A DNA stretch of 7,295 nt from Clostridia bacterium (GTDB lineage Bacteria; Bacillota; Clostridia; Christensenellales; CALWSW01), in assembly GCA_019421925.1 (NCBI GenBank), contig JAHZEH010000096.1, positions 1 to 7,295 of the forward strand, given 5' to 3'. The position numbers and the translations under genes were made by a program. A model generated the notes under the pieces. It was not told where the DNA came from. It saw nothing but the letters and a program-made list of their open reading frames with translations, and did not search any database. Positions 1 through 6,645 of this stretch are shown here, in pieces (position 1 is the first letter of the stretch; each line of letters starts with the position of its first letter).

Positions 1-19
1 AAACAAACCCTGCGAACAT
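1..19 (-). other. Possible start of the next leftward gene (very short, uncertain)
   Basis: An ATG on the minus strand at 17-19 is preceded 6 nt upstream by GAGGG, a fair ribosome site, and lies about 48 nt from the predicted transcription start of the 74-102 promoter. Only six codons (MFAGFV) are visible, too few to name a product. They do not resemble the N-end of B. subtilis CodY. It may equally be untranslated leader. Confidence 0.22.
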
Positions 20-73
20 TCTTCACCCTCAACAAACCCCGGCAACTACTTCGTGTTACCTCGGAGTCAGCCT

Positions 74-102
74 ATTATACTCTAAATGATGAATTTAGTC
101 AA
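74..102 (-). promoter_or_regulatory. Putative sigma-A promoter across the hslU stop, facing left
   Basis: On the minus strand TTGACT (97-102, 5 of 6 consensus) is followed by a 17-nt spacer and a perfect TATAAT (74-79). The -35 box lies in the hslU codons Leu-Thr of the C-terminal SLTKFII; the stop codon lies in the spacer and the -10 box is just past it. Transcription would start near 67-68 and run off the left edge into an unseen gene, which in the Bacillus gene order would be codY. The score is unusually good for such a GC-rich region. There is no terminator between hslU and this site, so the next gene may have both readthrough and its own promoter. Confidence 0.68.
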
Positions 103-1470
103 ACTGCGCCCCACTATCTCGCTTCCCAGGTGCTCTTTTACGTAGTTTTCATCCACTATGACCTCAATTTCGGGATGTTTTCCGTTTGCGTTGAAGGAGA
201 TGTCCTCCAGCAGCGTCTCCATGACGGTGTGCAGGCGGCGGGCCCCGATGTTCTCCATCGTCTCGTTGGCCAGGAAGGCGTAGTCGGCGATGGCGGTCAA
301 TGCGCCGTCGGTAAAGGTGAGCTTGATATGGTCCACCCCCAGCATGGCGGTATACTGTTTGGTCACCGCATTTTCGGGCTGGCAGACGATGTTTCGGAAA
401 TCCTCGCGGGTCAGCGCCTTGAGCTCCACCACGATGGGGAAGCGACCCTGGAGCTCGGGAATGAGGTCGGTTACCTTAGAGACATGGAAAGCGCCCGCCG
501 CGATAAAGAGAATATAGTCAGTTTTGACCGGGCCGTACTTGGTGGTCACAGTGCTCCCCTCCACAATGGGGAGGATGTCGCGCTGCACTCCCTCCCGGGA
601 GACGTCAGGGCCGGAGGCGTTGCCTCTGGCGGCAATCTTATCGATCTCGTCGATAAAGATGATGCCGTCCTGCTCCGCCCTGAGCAGCGCCTCGCTCACC
701 ACGTCGTCCATGTCGATGAGCTTGTCGGTCTCCTGCTGCAAAATGAGCTTGCGGGCCTCAGAGACGGGCAGATGCCTCTTTTTCGTCTTCTTGGGCAGGA
801 GCCCCCCCATCATGTCGTTGATGTTGATGTCCATGCCCAGTCCGTTCATATCCATGCCCAGTTTGGCGGTCTCCTCAACCTCCACCTCAACGATGGTGCT
901 CTCCAGCATGCCACGGCGGAGCTGATCCTCCACTTCCGCCCGCTTGCTGTTGTAGACCTTCTGCTCCTCCTCGGACATGGGGGCCTCAATGGCCTTCTGG
1001 CCGCCGAAAAGAAGCTCCAGAGGGTTCTGCGTCTGGGCGCGCTGTTCCTTCTTCTTGATGGGCACGAGCATGTCAATCAGGCGCTTTTCGGCCAGCCCCT
1101 CCGCCACGGCCTTCACATCCTGCTCCTTGCGGCCCTTGGTCATGCGCACAGAGGCCTCCACCAGGTCGCGCACCATGGAGTCCACGTCCCGCCCGACATA
1201 GCCCACCTCGGTGAACTTGGTTGCCTCCACTTTGACAAATGGGGCCTCAACCAGCTTTGCCATGCGGCGGGCGATCTCAGTTTTGCCCACACCCGTGGGA
1301 CCCATCATAATGATATTCTTGGGGGTGATCTCGTCGCGCACATCCTCGGGCAGGTGGCTGCGGCGGTAGCGGTTGCGCAGCGCGATGGCCACAGCCCGCT
1401 TGGCGTCGCCCTGGCCGACGATATATCGGTCCAGCTCATCCACTATTTGCTTAGGAGACCAGTCGTACAT
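82..1470 (-). CDS. hslU: HslU (ClpY) AAA+ unfoldase subunit of the HslVU protease
   Basis: A complete 462-residue HslU, the hexameric ATPase that unfolds substrates and feeds them to HslV. SPKQIVDELDRYIVGQ opens the N-terminal domain. Walker A is GPTGVGKT (57-64), the substrate-gripping pore loop is GYVGRD (90-95), Walker B is IIFIDEID (270-277), and the arginine-finger region is ELQGRFP (339-345). Sensor 2 is IGARRLHT (408-415). Between about 110 and 240 lies the family's I-domain, including a Met/Asp/Asn-rich hinge (LGMDMNGLGMDIN) made by a 21-bp tandem duplication. The C-end SLTKFII corresponds to the LSRFIL-type tail that inserts between HslV subunits to activate them. The start is fixed by GGAGGAGG inside hslV. 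The stop is TAG at 82-84, and a promoter for the next gene overlaps these last codons. Confidence 0.98.
   Translation of the reverse strand: MYDWSPKQIVDELDRYIVGQGDAKRAVAIALRNRYRRSHLPEDVRDEITPKNIIMMGPTGVGKTEIARRMAKLVEAPFVKVEATKFTEVGYVGRDVDSMVRDLVEASVRMTKGRKEQDVKAVAEGLAEKRLIDMLVPIKKKEQRAQTQNPLELLFGGQKAIEAPMSEEEQKVYNSKRAEVEDQLRRGMLESTIVEVEVEETAKLGMDMNGLGMDININDMMGGLLPKKTKKRHLPVSEARKLILQQETDKLIDMDDVVSEALLRAEQDGIIFIDEIDKIAARGNASGPDVSREGVQRDILPIVEGSTVTTKYGPVKTDYILFIAAGAFHVSKVTDLIPELQGRFPIVVELKALTREDFRNIVCQPENAVTKQYTAMLGVDHIKLTFTDGALTAIADYAFLANETMENIGARRLHTVMETLLEDISFNANGKHPEIEVIVDENYVKEHLGSEIVGRSLTKFII
823..862 (-). repeat. hslU: 21-bp near-perfect tandem duplication within hslU
   Basis: On the minus strand, ACTGGGCATGGATATGAAC (862 down to 844) recurs as ACTGGGCATGGACATCAAC (841 down to 823), 17 of 19 bases identical with a 21-bp period. 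It encodes two seven-residue units, LGMDMNG and LGMDINI (residues 204-217), in the I-domain linker, a region where HslU proteins vary in length and composition. The period is a whole number of codons, so the frame is kept. Confidence 0.75.
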
Positions 1471-2006
1471 GCGGAAACCTCCTCCACTGTAATATTGTCG
1501 TTGGTATAGACGCAGATATCGCTGGCAATCTCCAGCGCCTTGCGGGCGATCTCCCTGGCGGAGAGATCGGTATTGGCCGAGAGGGCCCGCGCCGCGGCCA
1601 GGGCATACATCCCCCCCGACCCCACGGTCAGGATGCCGTCGTCCGGCTCAATCACCTCGCCGGTGCCCGAGATGAGGAGCAGCTTTTCCTCATTCGCGGC
1701 CAGCAGCATGGCGTCAAGCTGCCGCATGGCCTTGTCACTGCGCCACTCCAGGGCCAGCTCCACGGCGGCCCGTTCCAGCGCGCCCGAGAACTGCTCCAGC
1801 TTGACCTCCAGCTTTTCACAAAGGGCAAATGCGTCAGCCACAGAGCCGGCAAACCCCACAACAACCTTGTCGTGATATAATCTGCGCACCTTTTTTGCGC
1901 CTCTTTTCATGATCGTATGCTCACCCAGCGTAACCTGACCGTCGCCTGCGATAGCGCACTGGCCATTTTTGCGGACGGCACAGATGGTCGTTCCACGAAA
2001 ACCCAT
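1443..2006 (-). CDS. hslV: HslV (ClpQ) peptidase subunit of the HslVU protease
   Basis: A complete 187-residue HslV, the proteasome-beta-like peptidase that stacks as two hexameric rings and is opened by the HslU ATPase. The N-end is MGFRGTTICAV. By alignment with E. coli HslV, which starts at Thr1 after Met removal, the nucleophile should be Thr6, exposed by loss of a five-residue propeptide; some Firmicutes, such as Bacillus subtilis, use Ser instead. GDGQVTLG (21-28), KKVRRLY with Lys38/39, GFAGSVADAF (51-60), GSGGMYALAAARAL (129-142) and ICVYTND (164-170) are family motifs. AAGGAGG at 2014-2020, 7 nt upstream, supports the ATG. The last 11 residues after the usual EEL-like end (here EEV) are an extension written across the hslU ribosome site and start, so the two genes overlap by 28 nt and are probably translationally coupled. 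Confidence 0.97.
   Translation of the reverse strand: MGFRGTTICAVRKNGQCAIAGDGQVTLGEHTIMKRGAKKVRRLYHDKVVVGFAGSVADAFALCEKLEVKLEQFSGALERAAVELALEWRSDKAMRQLDAMLLAANEEKLLLISGTGEVIEPDDGILTVGSGGMYALAAARALSANTDLSAREIARKALEIASDICVYTNDNITVEEVSACTTGLLSK
1478..1485 (-). promoter_or_regulatory. hslU ribosome binding site inside hslV
   Basis: The minus strand reads GGAGGAGG here, 7 nt before the hslU ATG at 1468-1470. The same bases are the HslV codons for its Val-Glu-Glu-Val stretch, so the strong ribosome site is embedded in coding sequence upstream of the 28-nt overlap. It fixes the hslU start and suggests coupled, balanced synthesis of the two subunits. Confidence 0.8.
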
Positions 2007-2030
2007 GGTTAAACCTCCTTTTTTATGTGA

Positions 2031-2062
2031 ATTCAGCTTACACGAAAAAGTGTAAGCTGAAT
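2031..2062. repeat. Perfect 13-bp inverted repeat in the trmFO-hslV gap
   Basis: The arms ATTCAGCTTACAC (2031-2043) and GTGTAAGCTGAAT (2050-2062) are exact reverse complements separated by a 6-nt loop (GAAAAA on plus, TTTTTC on minus). No T-run follows on either strand, so it is not a standard intrinsic terminator. On the hslV transcript it would form a stem-loop ending 10 nt before the AAGGAGG ribosome site and leaving that site free. It could be an mRNA stability or processing hairpin, or a DNA operator for a dimeric regulator. It does not match CIRCE, CtsR, LexA or CodY consensus sites that I know. Confidence 0.85.
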
Positions 2063-2101
2063 AGAAATACTGTGCGCAATGTCGTTCAAGGGGATCAAAA
2101 T

Positions 2102-3412
2102 TCAGTTCAGCGCGCCGGAATCAATGATGTCCTGGAGCTTGCCCAGCGCCCGCCCGGCAATCACCGTATAGCGCTCCTGCTTGCCCTTGATACGCTCCTC
2201 CAGCGGGGGAATCAGTCCGAAGCTGATATTCATAGGCTGGAAATCCGCGCCGGCATAGTTTGCAATATAGTTGCCCATCGCCCCGATGGCGGTAAAGCGG
2301 GTAAACCGGGGCAGCGGCTCGCCCCGCAGGTATTTGGCCATTGAGATGCCCGCCACCAGTCCGCTGGATGCCGACTCCACGTATCCCTCTACGCCGGTCA
2401 TCTGTCCGGCGAAAAAGAGCTCAGGGCGGGAGATCATCTGATAGTTCTCATTCAGTTTCCCAGGGGAGTGGATAAAGGTGTTGCGGTGCATGACGCCGTA
2501 GCGCACAAATTCCGCATTCTCCAGGCCGGGGATCATCGCGAAGACCCGCTTCTGCTCCGGGAAGAGCAGATGGGTCTGGAAGCCTACGATGTTGAAGAGC
2601 GTCCCCTCCGAATTGTCCTGACGGAGCTGAACCACCGCGAAGGGCCTCTGACCCGTGCGGGGATCGCGCAGCCCCTTGGGCTTGAGAGGGCCAAAGGCCA
2701 AGGTCATCTCCCCGCGGGCCGCCATAACTTCCACCGGCATGCAGCCCTCAAAAACCCGGTCGCTCTCGAAATCCTTGAGCTGTACAGTCTGGGCGGAGAC
2801 CAGGGCCTCCCGGAAGGCAAAGTACTCCTCCCGGTTCATGGGACAGTTGAGATAGTCCGCCCCGCCCTTGTCATAGCGCGACTGGCGGAACACCTTGGTC
2901 ATGTCCAGGGATTCCAGCGTCACAATGGGGGCGGCTGCGTCAAAGAAATACAGCCCCTCTCCCAGCGTCCGGGCGATGTCCCCGGCCAGCGTCTCGCTGG
3001 TAAGGGGACCGGTGGCAACGATACAGGGACCGTCCTGAGGGATGCGCTCAACCTCCCCCTCCTCCACCCTGATAAGGGGATGACTGCGGATGCGCTCGGT
3101 GACCAGCCGGGAGAACCCCTCCCGGTCCACAGCCAGCGCCCCGCCTGCCGGGACGCGGGTGCTGTCCGCGGCGGCAATGATGACGGAATTCAGGCGGCGC
3201 ATCTCCTCTTTGAGCAGGCCCACCGCATTTTGGATGCGGTCCCCCCGCAGGGAGTTGCTGCACACCAGTTCGGCAAAGTCCCTGGAGTGGTGGGCGGGGG
3301 ACATCTTCTGGGGCTTCATCTCATACAGCCTCACCGGAATATCCCTCTGCGCCAACTGCCACGCAGCCTCACACCCCGCCAGGCCCGCGCCGATGACCTT
3401 GACCTCACTCAT
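2102..3412 (-). CDS. trmFO: Folate- and FAD-dependent tRNA (uracil-54-C5)-methyltransferase TrmFO (Gid)
   Basis: A 436-residue TrmFO, matching the usual length of about 435. The enzyme makes 5-methyluridine (T54) in the tRNA T-loop, taking the methylene carbon from methylenetetrahydrofolate and reducing it with FAD, in place of the SAM-dependent TrmA. The N-end VKVIGAGLAGCEAA holds the FAD-binding GxGxxG (residues 8-13). HHSRDFAELVCSNSLRGD carries Cys51 and FEGCMPVE carries Cys224; by spacing these match the two key cysteines (53 and 226) of the Bacillus enzyme. GQMTGVEGYVESASSGLVAG (336-355) and GAMGNYIAN (377-385) are family signatures. The start overlaps the topA end by 8 nt and has a ribosome site at 3419-3425; a 22-residue upstream extension is possible on paper but not supported. 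It ends with TGA, 95 nt before hslV. In the Bacillus order xerC (codV) would come next; here it is absent. Confidence 0.97.
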   Translation of the reverse strand: MSEVKVIGAGLAGCEAAWQLAQRDIPVRLYEMKPQKMSPAHHSRDFAELVCSNSLRGDRIQNAVGLLKEEMRRLNSVIIAAADSTRVPAGGALAVDREGFSRLVTERIRSHPLIRVEEGEVERIPQDGPCIVATGPLTSETLAGDIARTLGEGLYFFDAAAPIVTLESLDMTKVFRQSRYDKGGADYLNCPMNREEYFAFREALVSAQTVQLKDFESDRVFEGCMPVEVMAARGEMTLAFGPLKPKGLRDPRTGQRPFAVVQLRQDNSEGTLFNIVGFQTHLLFPEQKRVFAMIPGLENAEFVRYGVMHRNTFIHSPGKLNENYQMISRPELFFAGQMTGVEGYVESASSGLVAGISMAKYLRGEPLPRFTRFTAIGAMGNYIANYAGADFQPMNISFGLIPPLEERIKGKQERYTVIAGRALGKLQDIIDSGALN

Positions 3413-5510
3413 CGGCGGCCTCTTTCCGGGCGATCTTAATGATGTGGCCGCACTCCTTATTGACGCAGCGCAGCTCATTGCCCGCTTTGGTGGATTTGCA
3501 CACCATCATGGAACCGCACTGGGGGCAGGGTTCCTTTGCCGGGAGGTCCCAGGAGATGAAGTCGCACTCCGGATACCTCTCGCAGCCGTAGAACACCTTG
3601 CCGCCCTTCTTGGACTTGCGCTTGATGAGCTTGGCGCCGCACTTGGGGCAGGGCGCGTCGATGGTCTCGGTGATGGCTTTGGTGTTGCGGCACTCCGGGA
3701 AGTTGGGACAAGCCAGGAACTTGCCGTAGCGTCCCAGCTTATACACCATCATGGCGCCGCATTTCTCGCAGGGGACGTCGGAAACCTCGTCTGCGATTTT
3801 GACCTTCTCTATATTGGCCTCAGCCTTTTTCAGGGTGGGCTCAAACTCCCGATAAAAATTCCGGAGGATGGCTTTGGAATTGGTGGCCCCCTCCTCCACG
3901 CCGTCCAGTTTTTCCTCCATATCCGCCGTGAACTGGATATCGACGATGTCCTTGAAGTTGTCCTTCATCAGCTTGGTGATGATCTCCCCAAGCTCTGTCG
4001 GATAGAGGACCTTCTTCTCCCGCCTGATATATCCCCGCTCAATGATGGTGGAGATAGTGGGGGAATAGGTGCTGGGGCGGCCGATGCCCCGCTCCTCCAG
4101 CTCCCGCACCAGGGAGGCCTCGGAATAGCGCATGGGCGGCTGGGTGAAGTGCTGCTCCTTGCGCAGCTCCTTGAGGTCGAACACGTCGCCCTCCTGGATG
4201 GGGGGCAGCATGGTCTCCTTCTCGTCCGCCCCGTCATCCCGGCCCTCGGTATAGATGGCCGTGAAGCCGTCAAAGGTAATGCGGCTGCCGGAGGCTCTGA
4301 ATCCGTATTCCTCGGCCGCAATGGCTACCGTCATGGTCTCATAGACCGCAGAGGACATCTGGCTGGCCATAAAGCGGTTGTAGATGAGGCGGTACAGCTT
4401 GAATTGCTCGGGCGTCAAAGAGTCCTTGACGGATTCGGGCGTACGCTCCGGATAGGTGGGACGGATGGCCTCATGGGCGTCCTGGGCGTTTTTGCGGCCC
4501 TTATAGACATTTGGTTTTTCGGGGACATATTTTTCGCCGAACCGCTGGGCGATCAGGTCGCGGGCCTGGGCCTGGGCGTCCGTTGAGACGCGGACAGAGT
4601 CCGTACGGATGTACGTAACAAGGCCGACCGCGCCCTGCCCCTTGATCTCCACGCCCTCATAGAGCTGCTGGGCAATGAGCATGGTGCGCTTGGTGGTAAA
4701 GCCCAGCTTGCGGGCCGCCTCCTGCTGCAAATTGCTGGTCGTGAAGGGGGGAGCCGCGTGGCGGGTCTTCTCCCCCCGCTTGACCTCCCTGGCGACATAG
4801 GACGCGCCCCGGAGCCCCTCCTCAACGGCCTGAGCTTCCTCAGCGGATTTGACCTCGAACTTCTTGCCGCCCTTCTGAACCAGCTTGGCGTCAAACCCCT
4901 TTTTACTCTTGGGAGGCAGGAGGTTGGCCATCAGAATCCAATATTCCTCGGGTACAAACGCGCGGATCTCATCCTCACGGTCGCAGATGATGCGGGTAGC
5001 GACGGACTGGACGCGGCCCGCGCTCAGTCCCTTGCGCACTTTGGCCCAGAGCAGGGGGCTGAGTTTATAGCCCACCAGGCGGTCAAGGATGCGGCGGGCC
5101 TGCTGGGCGGCGACAAGCTGCAAATCGATGGGGCGGGGGTTTTTGATGGCATTTTTGACCGCGCCGGGCGTGATCTCATTAAAGACGATACGGCAGGGCG
5201 AATTCTCATCAATCTTAAGAATATGCGCCAGATGCCAGGAGATCGCCTCCCCCTCTCGGTCGGGGTCGGTTGCCAGATAGATTTTATCCGCCGATTTTGC
5301 CTCTTTGCGGATCTTCTCCAGAACCTCCCCCCTGCCCCGCAGAGTGATATATTTGGGTTCAAAGTCGTGCTCGACGTCAACCCCAAGCTGACTCTTGGGC
5401 AAATCCCGGATATGGCCGTTGGAAGCGACCACCTTATATCCCTTTCCCAGGAATTTCCCAATCGTTTTTGCCTTGGCCGGGGATTCGACCACAACCAGTT
5501 TGCCTGCCAT
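3405..5510 (-). CDS. topA: DNA topoisomerase I (type IA, omega protein)
   Basis: A complete 701-residue type IA topoisomerase, close to the roughly 690 residues of the Bacillus enzyme. It relaxes negatively supercoiled DNA by passing one strand through a transient break held on a tyrosine. The N-terminal Toprim domain starts with KLVVVESPAKAKTI, where Glu9 is the expected acid, and has the metal-binding TDPDREGE (81-88; Asp82, Asp84, Glu86). SAGRVQSVATR (163-173) and GLVTYIRTDS (296-305) follow, with Tyr300 the predicted nucleophile. DAHEAIRPT (344-352) and RGIGRPSTYSPTI (474-486) are further family signatures. The C-end carries three zinc ribbons: Cys 581/584/601/607, 621/624/643/649 and 662/665/682/687. 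GGAGG at 5518-5522, 7 nt upstream, supports the ATG. The gene follows dprA by 19 nt, has its own candidate promoter inside dprA, and overlaps trmFO by 8 nt at its TGA stop. Confidence 0.98.
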   Translation of the reverse strand: MAGKLVVVESPAKAKTIGKFLGKGYKVVASNGHIRDLPKSQLGVDVEHDFEPKYITLRGRGEVLEKIRKEAKSADKIYLATDPDREGEAISWHLAHILKIDENSPCRIVFNEITPGAVKNAIKNPRPIDLQLVAAQQARRILDRLVGYKLSPLLWAKVRKGLSAGRVQSVATRIICDREDEIRAFVPEEYWILMANLLPPKSKKGFDAKLVQKGGKKFEVKSAEEAQAVEEGLRGASYVAREVKRGEKTRHAAPPFTTSNLQQEAARKLGFTTKRTMLIAQQLYEGVEIKGQGAVGLVTYIRTDSVRVSTDAQAQARDLIAQRFGEKYVPEKPNVYKGRKNAQDAHEAIRPTYPERTPESVKDSLTPEQFKLYRLIYNRFMASQMSSAVYETMTVAIAAEEYGFRASGSRITFDGFTAIYTEGRDDGADEKETMLPPIQEGDVFDLKELRKEQHFTQPPMRYSEASLVRELEERGIGRPSTYSPTISTIIERGYIRREKKVLYPTELGEIITKLMKDNFKDIVDIQFTADMEEKLDGVEEGATNSKAILRNFYREFEPTLKKAEANIEKVKIADEVSDVPCEKCGAMMVYKLGRYGKFLACPNFPECRNTKAITETIDAPCPKCGAKLIKRKSKKGGKVFYGCERYPECDFISWDLPAKEPCPQCGSMMVCKSTKAGNELRCVNKECGHIIKIARKEAADE
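3419..3425 (-). promoter_or_regulatory. Ribosome binding site that sets the trmFO start
   Basis: The minus strand reads AAAGAGG here, 6 nt before the ATG at 3410-3412. The frame stays open upstream to an ATG at 3476-3478, but that extra 22-residue stretch is encoded inside topA and lies before the FAD-binding strand where TrmFO proteins normally begin. This site therefore favours the shorter start. Confidence 0.6.
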
Positions 5511-5529
5511 TTATTTTCCTCCGTCTCGG

Positions 5530-6642
5530 TTATTGTATCGTATCGGCAATGCGGTAGCGCATCTGCGATGTCCGCTTTATTATTCCTTTCTGCGTTAGCT
5601 TTGTCAAGAGGGAAAGAAGGCGGTGAACCGCCAACCTGGTCGATTCAAACAGTTCGTCAGCCGACATCTCCCGCCCGACGAGGGTCTCCAGGACGAGCGA
5701 CTCCTCCAGACTAAGCTGGCCGGCCTCTCTGGGCTCCTGCCGGAGTTCCGCGCCCCAGGAGGGAAATTCCTCCAGAATGCCGTTTATATCCGTCACAGGC
5801 TTTGCGCCCAGCTTAATCATCTCAAGCGTGCCGGCGCTGCACGGTTCCCCGATGCGTCCGGGCAGAGCGAACACCTCCCTCCCGGAGTCCAGCGCATGAT
5901 CCACCGTGTGCCAGGTCCCGCTCTTTAGCCCGGCCTCCACCACCAGAGTACCCTGGGAGAGGCCGGCGATGATGCGGTTGCGGATGGGATAGTTCCCCGC
6001 CCGGGGCGGCGTACCGGGCGGCAGCTCTGAGAGCACCAGCCCCTTCTCCATGATCGCCTCGTACAGGCTGTAGTGACTGGCGGGGTTGGCCTGCTCAACG
6101 CCGCAGGCGAGCACGGCGACGGTGGGCAGGGTCCCTCCTCCCTCAATCGCTCCCCAGTGGGCCTGTGCGTCAATGCCCAGGGCCATGCCGGAAACCACTG
6201 TGATATTGCGCCGGGCCAGCTCCCGTCCAAACTGTCTCGCCAACTCCCCGCCGTAGCTGGAGCACTTCCTCGAACCCACAATGGAAACGGCGTTCTTTAA
6301 CTGCAGCAAACTTCCCTGGCCCCGCAGGTACAGCACCGGCGGCGGCGAATAGATATGGCGCAGGAGCTCAGGATACTCCCGGCTCTCCAGCATGACCATA
6401 CGGATGTTGTATCGCTCCAGCATGCGGGCGCAGTCCTCCAGCGCCTGATCAGTAGCCGCGCTGCGCAAGGCGTTCCGCACCTTGGCGCTTAGGAAGGAAA
6501 GCGCCTCCCCTCCCTGCTTGGCCAACAGAAAGATCTCCCCGGGGCTGCCCGCCTGCGCGGTCAGTTGTGCCATCATTCGCGGGCCCACGCCCGGCACTTT
6601 CTGCAGCCATGCCCAATAGAGCTGTTCCTCAGTGATGCTCAT
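5530..6642 (-). CDS. dprA: DNA processing protein DprA (Smf)
   Basis: A complete 370-residue DprA. Family members bind incoming single-stranded DNA and load RecA during transformation; many non-competent bacteria also keep the gene. An N-terminal helix-hairpin-helix-like segment (VPGVGPRMMAQL, residues 16-27) precedes the Rossmann-like DprA core. Core motifs are VGSRKCSSYG (122-131), SGMALGIDAQAH (151-162), VAVLACG (175-181), ELPPGTPPRAGNYPIRNRIIAGLS (206-229, the signature block) and GREVFALPG (254-262). A C-terminal winged-helix domain (about 315-368, LTKLTQKGIIKR) closes the protein. The segment SGTWHTVDHA (241-250) replaces the more usual SGxLxTAxxA. The start follows the comM stop by 3 nt and has only a weak ribosome site, which suggests translational coupling; the N-terminal sequence fits the family, so this start is preferred. 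A strong promoter-like sequence for topA lies inside its last codons (5579-5607). It ends with TAA. Confidence 0.96.
   Translation of the reverse strand: MSITEEQLYWAWLQKVPGVGPRMMAQLTAQAGSPGEIFLLAKQGGEALSFLSAKVRNALRSAATDQALEDCARMLERYNIRMVMLESREYPELLRHIYSPPPVLYLRGQGSLLQLKNAVSIVGSRKCSSYGGELARQFGRELARRNITVVSGMALGIDAQAHWGAIEGGGTLPTVAVLACGVEQANPASHYSLYEAIMEKGLVLSELPPGTPPRAGNYPIRNRIIAGLSQGTLVVEAGLKSGTWHTVDHALDSGREVFALPGRIGEPCSAGTLEMIKLGAKPVTDINGILEEFPSWGAELRQEPREAGQLSLEESLVLETLVGREMSADELFESTRLAVHRLLSLLTKLTQKGIIKRTSQMRYRIADTIQ
5579..5607 (-). promoter_or_regulatory. Putative sigma-A promoter for topA inside the dprA 3' end
   Basis: On the minus strand a perfect -35 box TTGACA (5602-5607) is followed by a 17-nt spacer and a -10 box AATAAT (5579-5584, 5 of 6 consensus). 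Transcription would begin near 5572, giving a leader of about 60 nt before the topA ATG at 5510. The element sits in the dprA codons for Leu-Thr-Lys ... Gly-Ile-Ile-Lys. It uses TTG for Leu and two consecutive ATA codons for Ile, choices that look uncommon in this GC-rich neighbourhood and that create the promoter boxes. The prediction is from sequence only. Confidence 0.62.
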
Positions 6643-6645
6643 CGC

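Noticed and set aside
11..26. LexA/SOS-like box around CGAACATTCTTC
   Set aside because: Only one half-site resembles the Gram-positive GAACN4GTTC pattern; the second half does not match.
1071..1076. Perfect TTGACA on the minus strand within hslU
   Set aside because: No -10-like sequence lies 16-18 nt downstream; the region there is AAGAAG-type coding sequence.
130..1509. 459-codon open frame on the plus strand opposite hslU
   Set aside because: It mirrors the intact hslU gene, its translation has no recognisable domain and is rich in His, Leu and Gly as expected of antisense reading of GC-rich codons, and hslU has full family motifs.
1611..1617. Seven-G run in hslV as a frameshift site
   Set aside because: The run is simply two Gly codons after a Ser codon in the conserved GSGG motif, and the frame continues normally to the end of the protein.
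2031..2062. Inverted repeat as an intrinsic terminator of trmFO
   Set aside because: On the minus strand the stem is followed by TCACATAAAA and on the plus strand by AGAAATAC, so there is no U-tract in either direction.
2060..2089. Promoter for hslV (TTGAAC, N18, TCTATT)
   Set aside because: Both boxes have only four matches to consensus and the spacer is 18 nt; too weak to list as a feature, though noted with the inverted repeat.
2468..3439. 323-codon plus-strand open frame opposite trmFO
   Set aside because: It is low-information antisense of trmFO without a recognisable domain.
3413..3478. 22-residue N-terminal extension of TrmFO
   Set aside because: It lies inside topA, precedes the FAD-binding strand where the family begins, and a ribosome site supports the start at 3412.
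3090..4586. 498-codon plus-strand open frame opposite trmFO and topA
   Set aside because: It crosses the boundary of two confidently identified genes on the other strand and shows no domain; it is a compositional shadow.
4758..5714. 318-codon plus-strand open frame opposite topA and the dprA end
   Set aside because: It is antisense of the Toprim region of topA and runs across the dprA-topA junction; no domain is visible.
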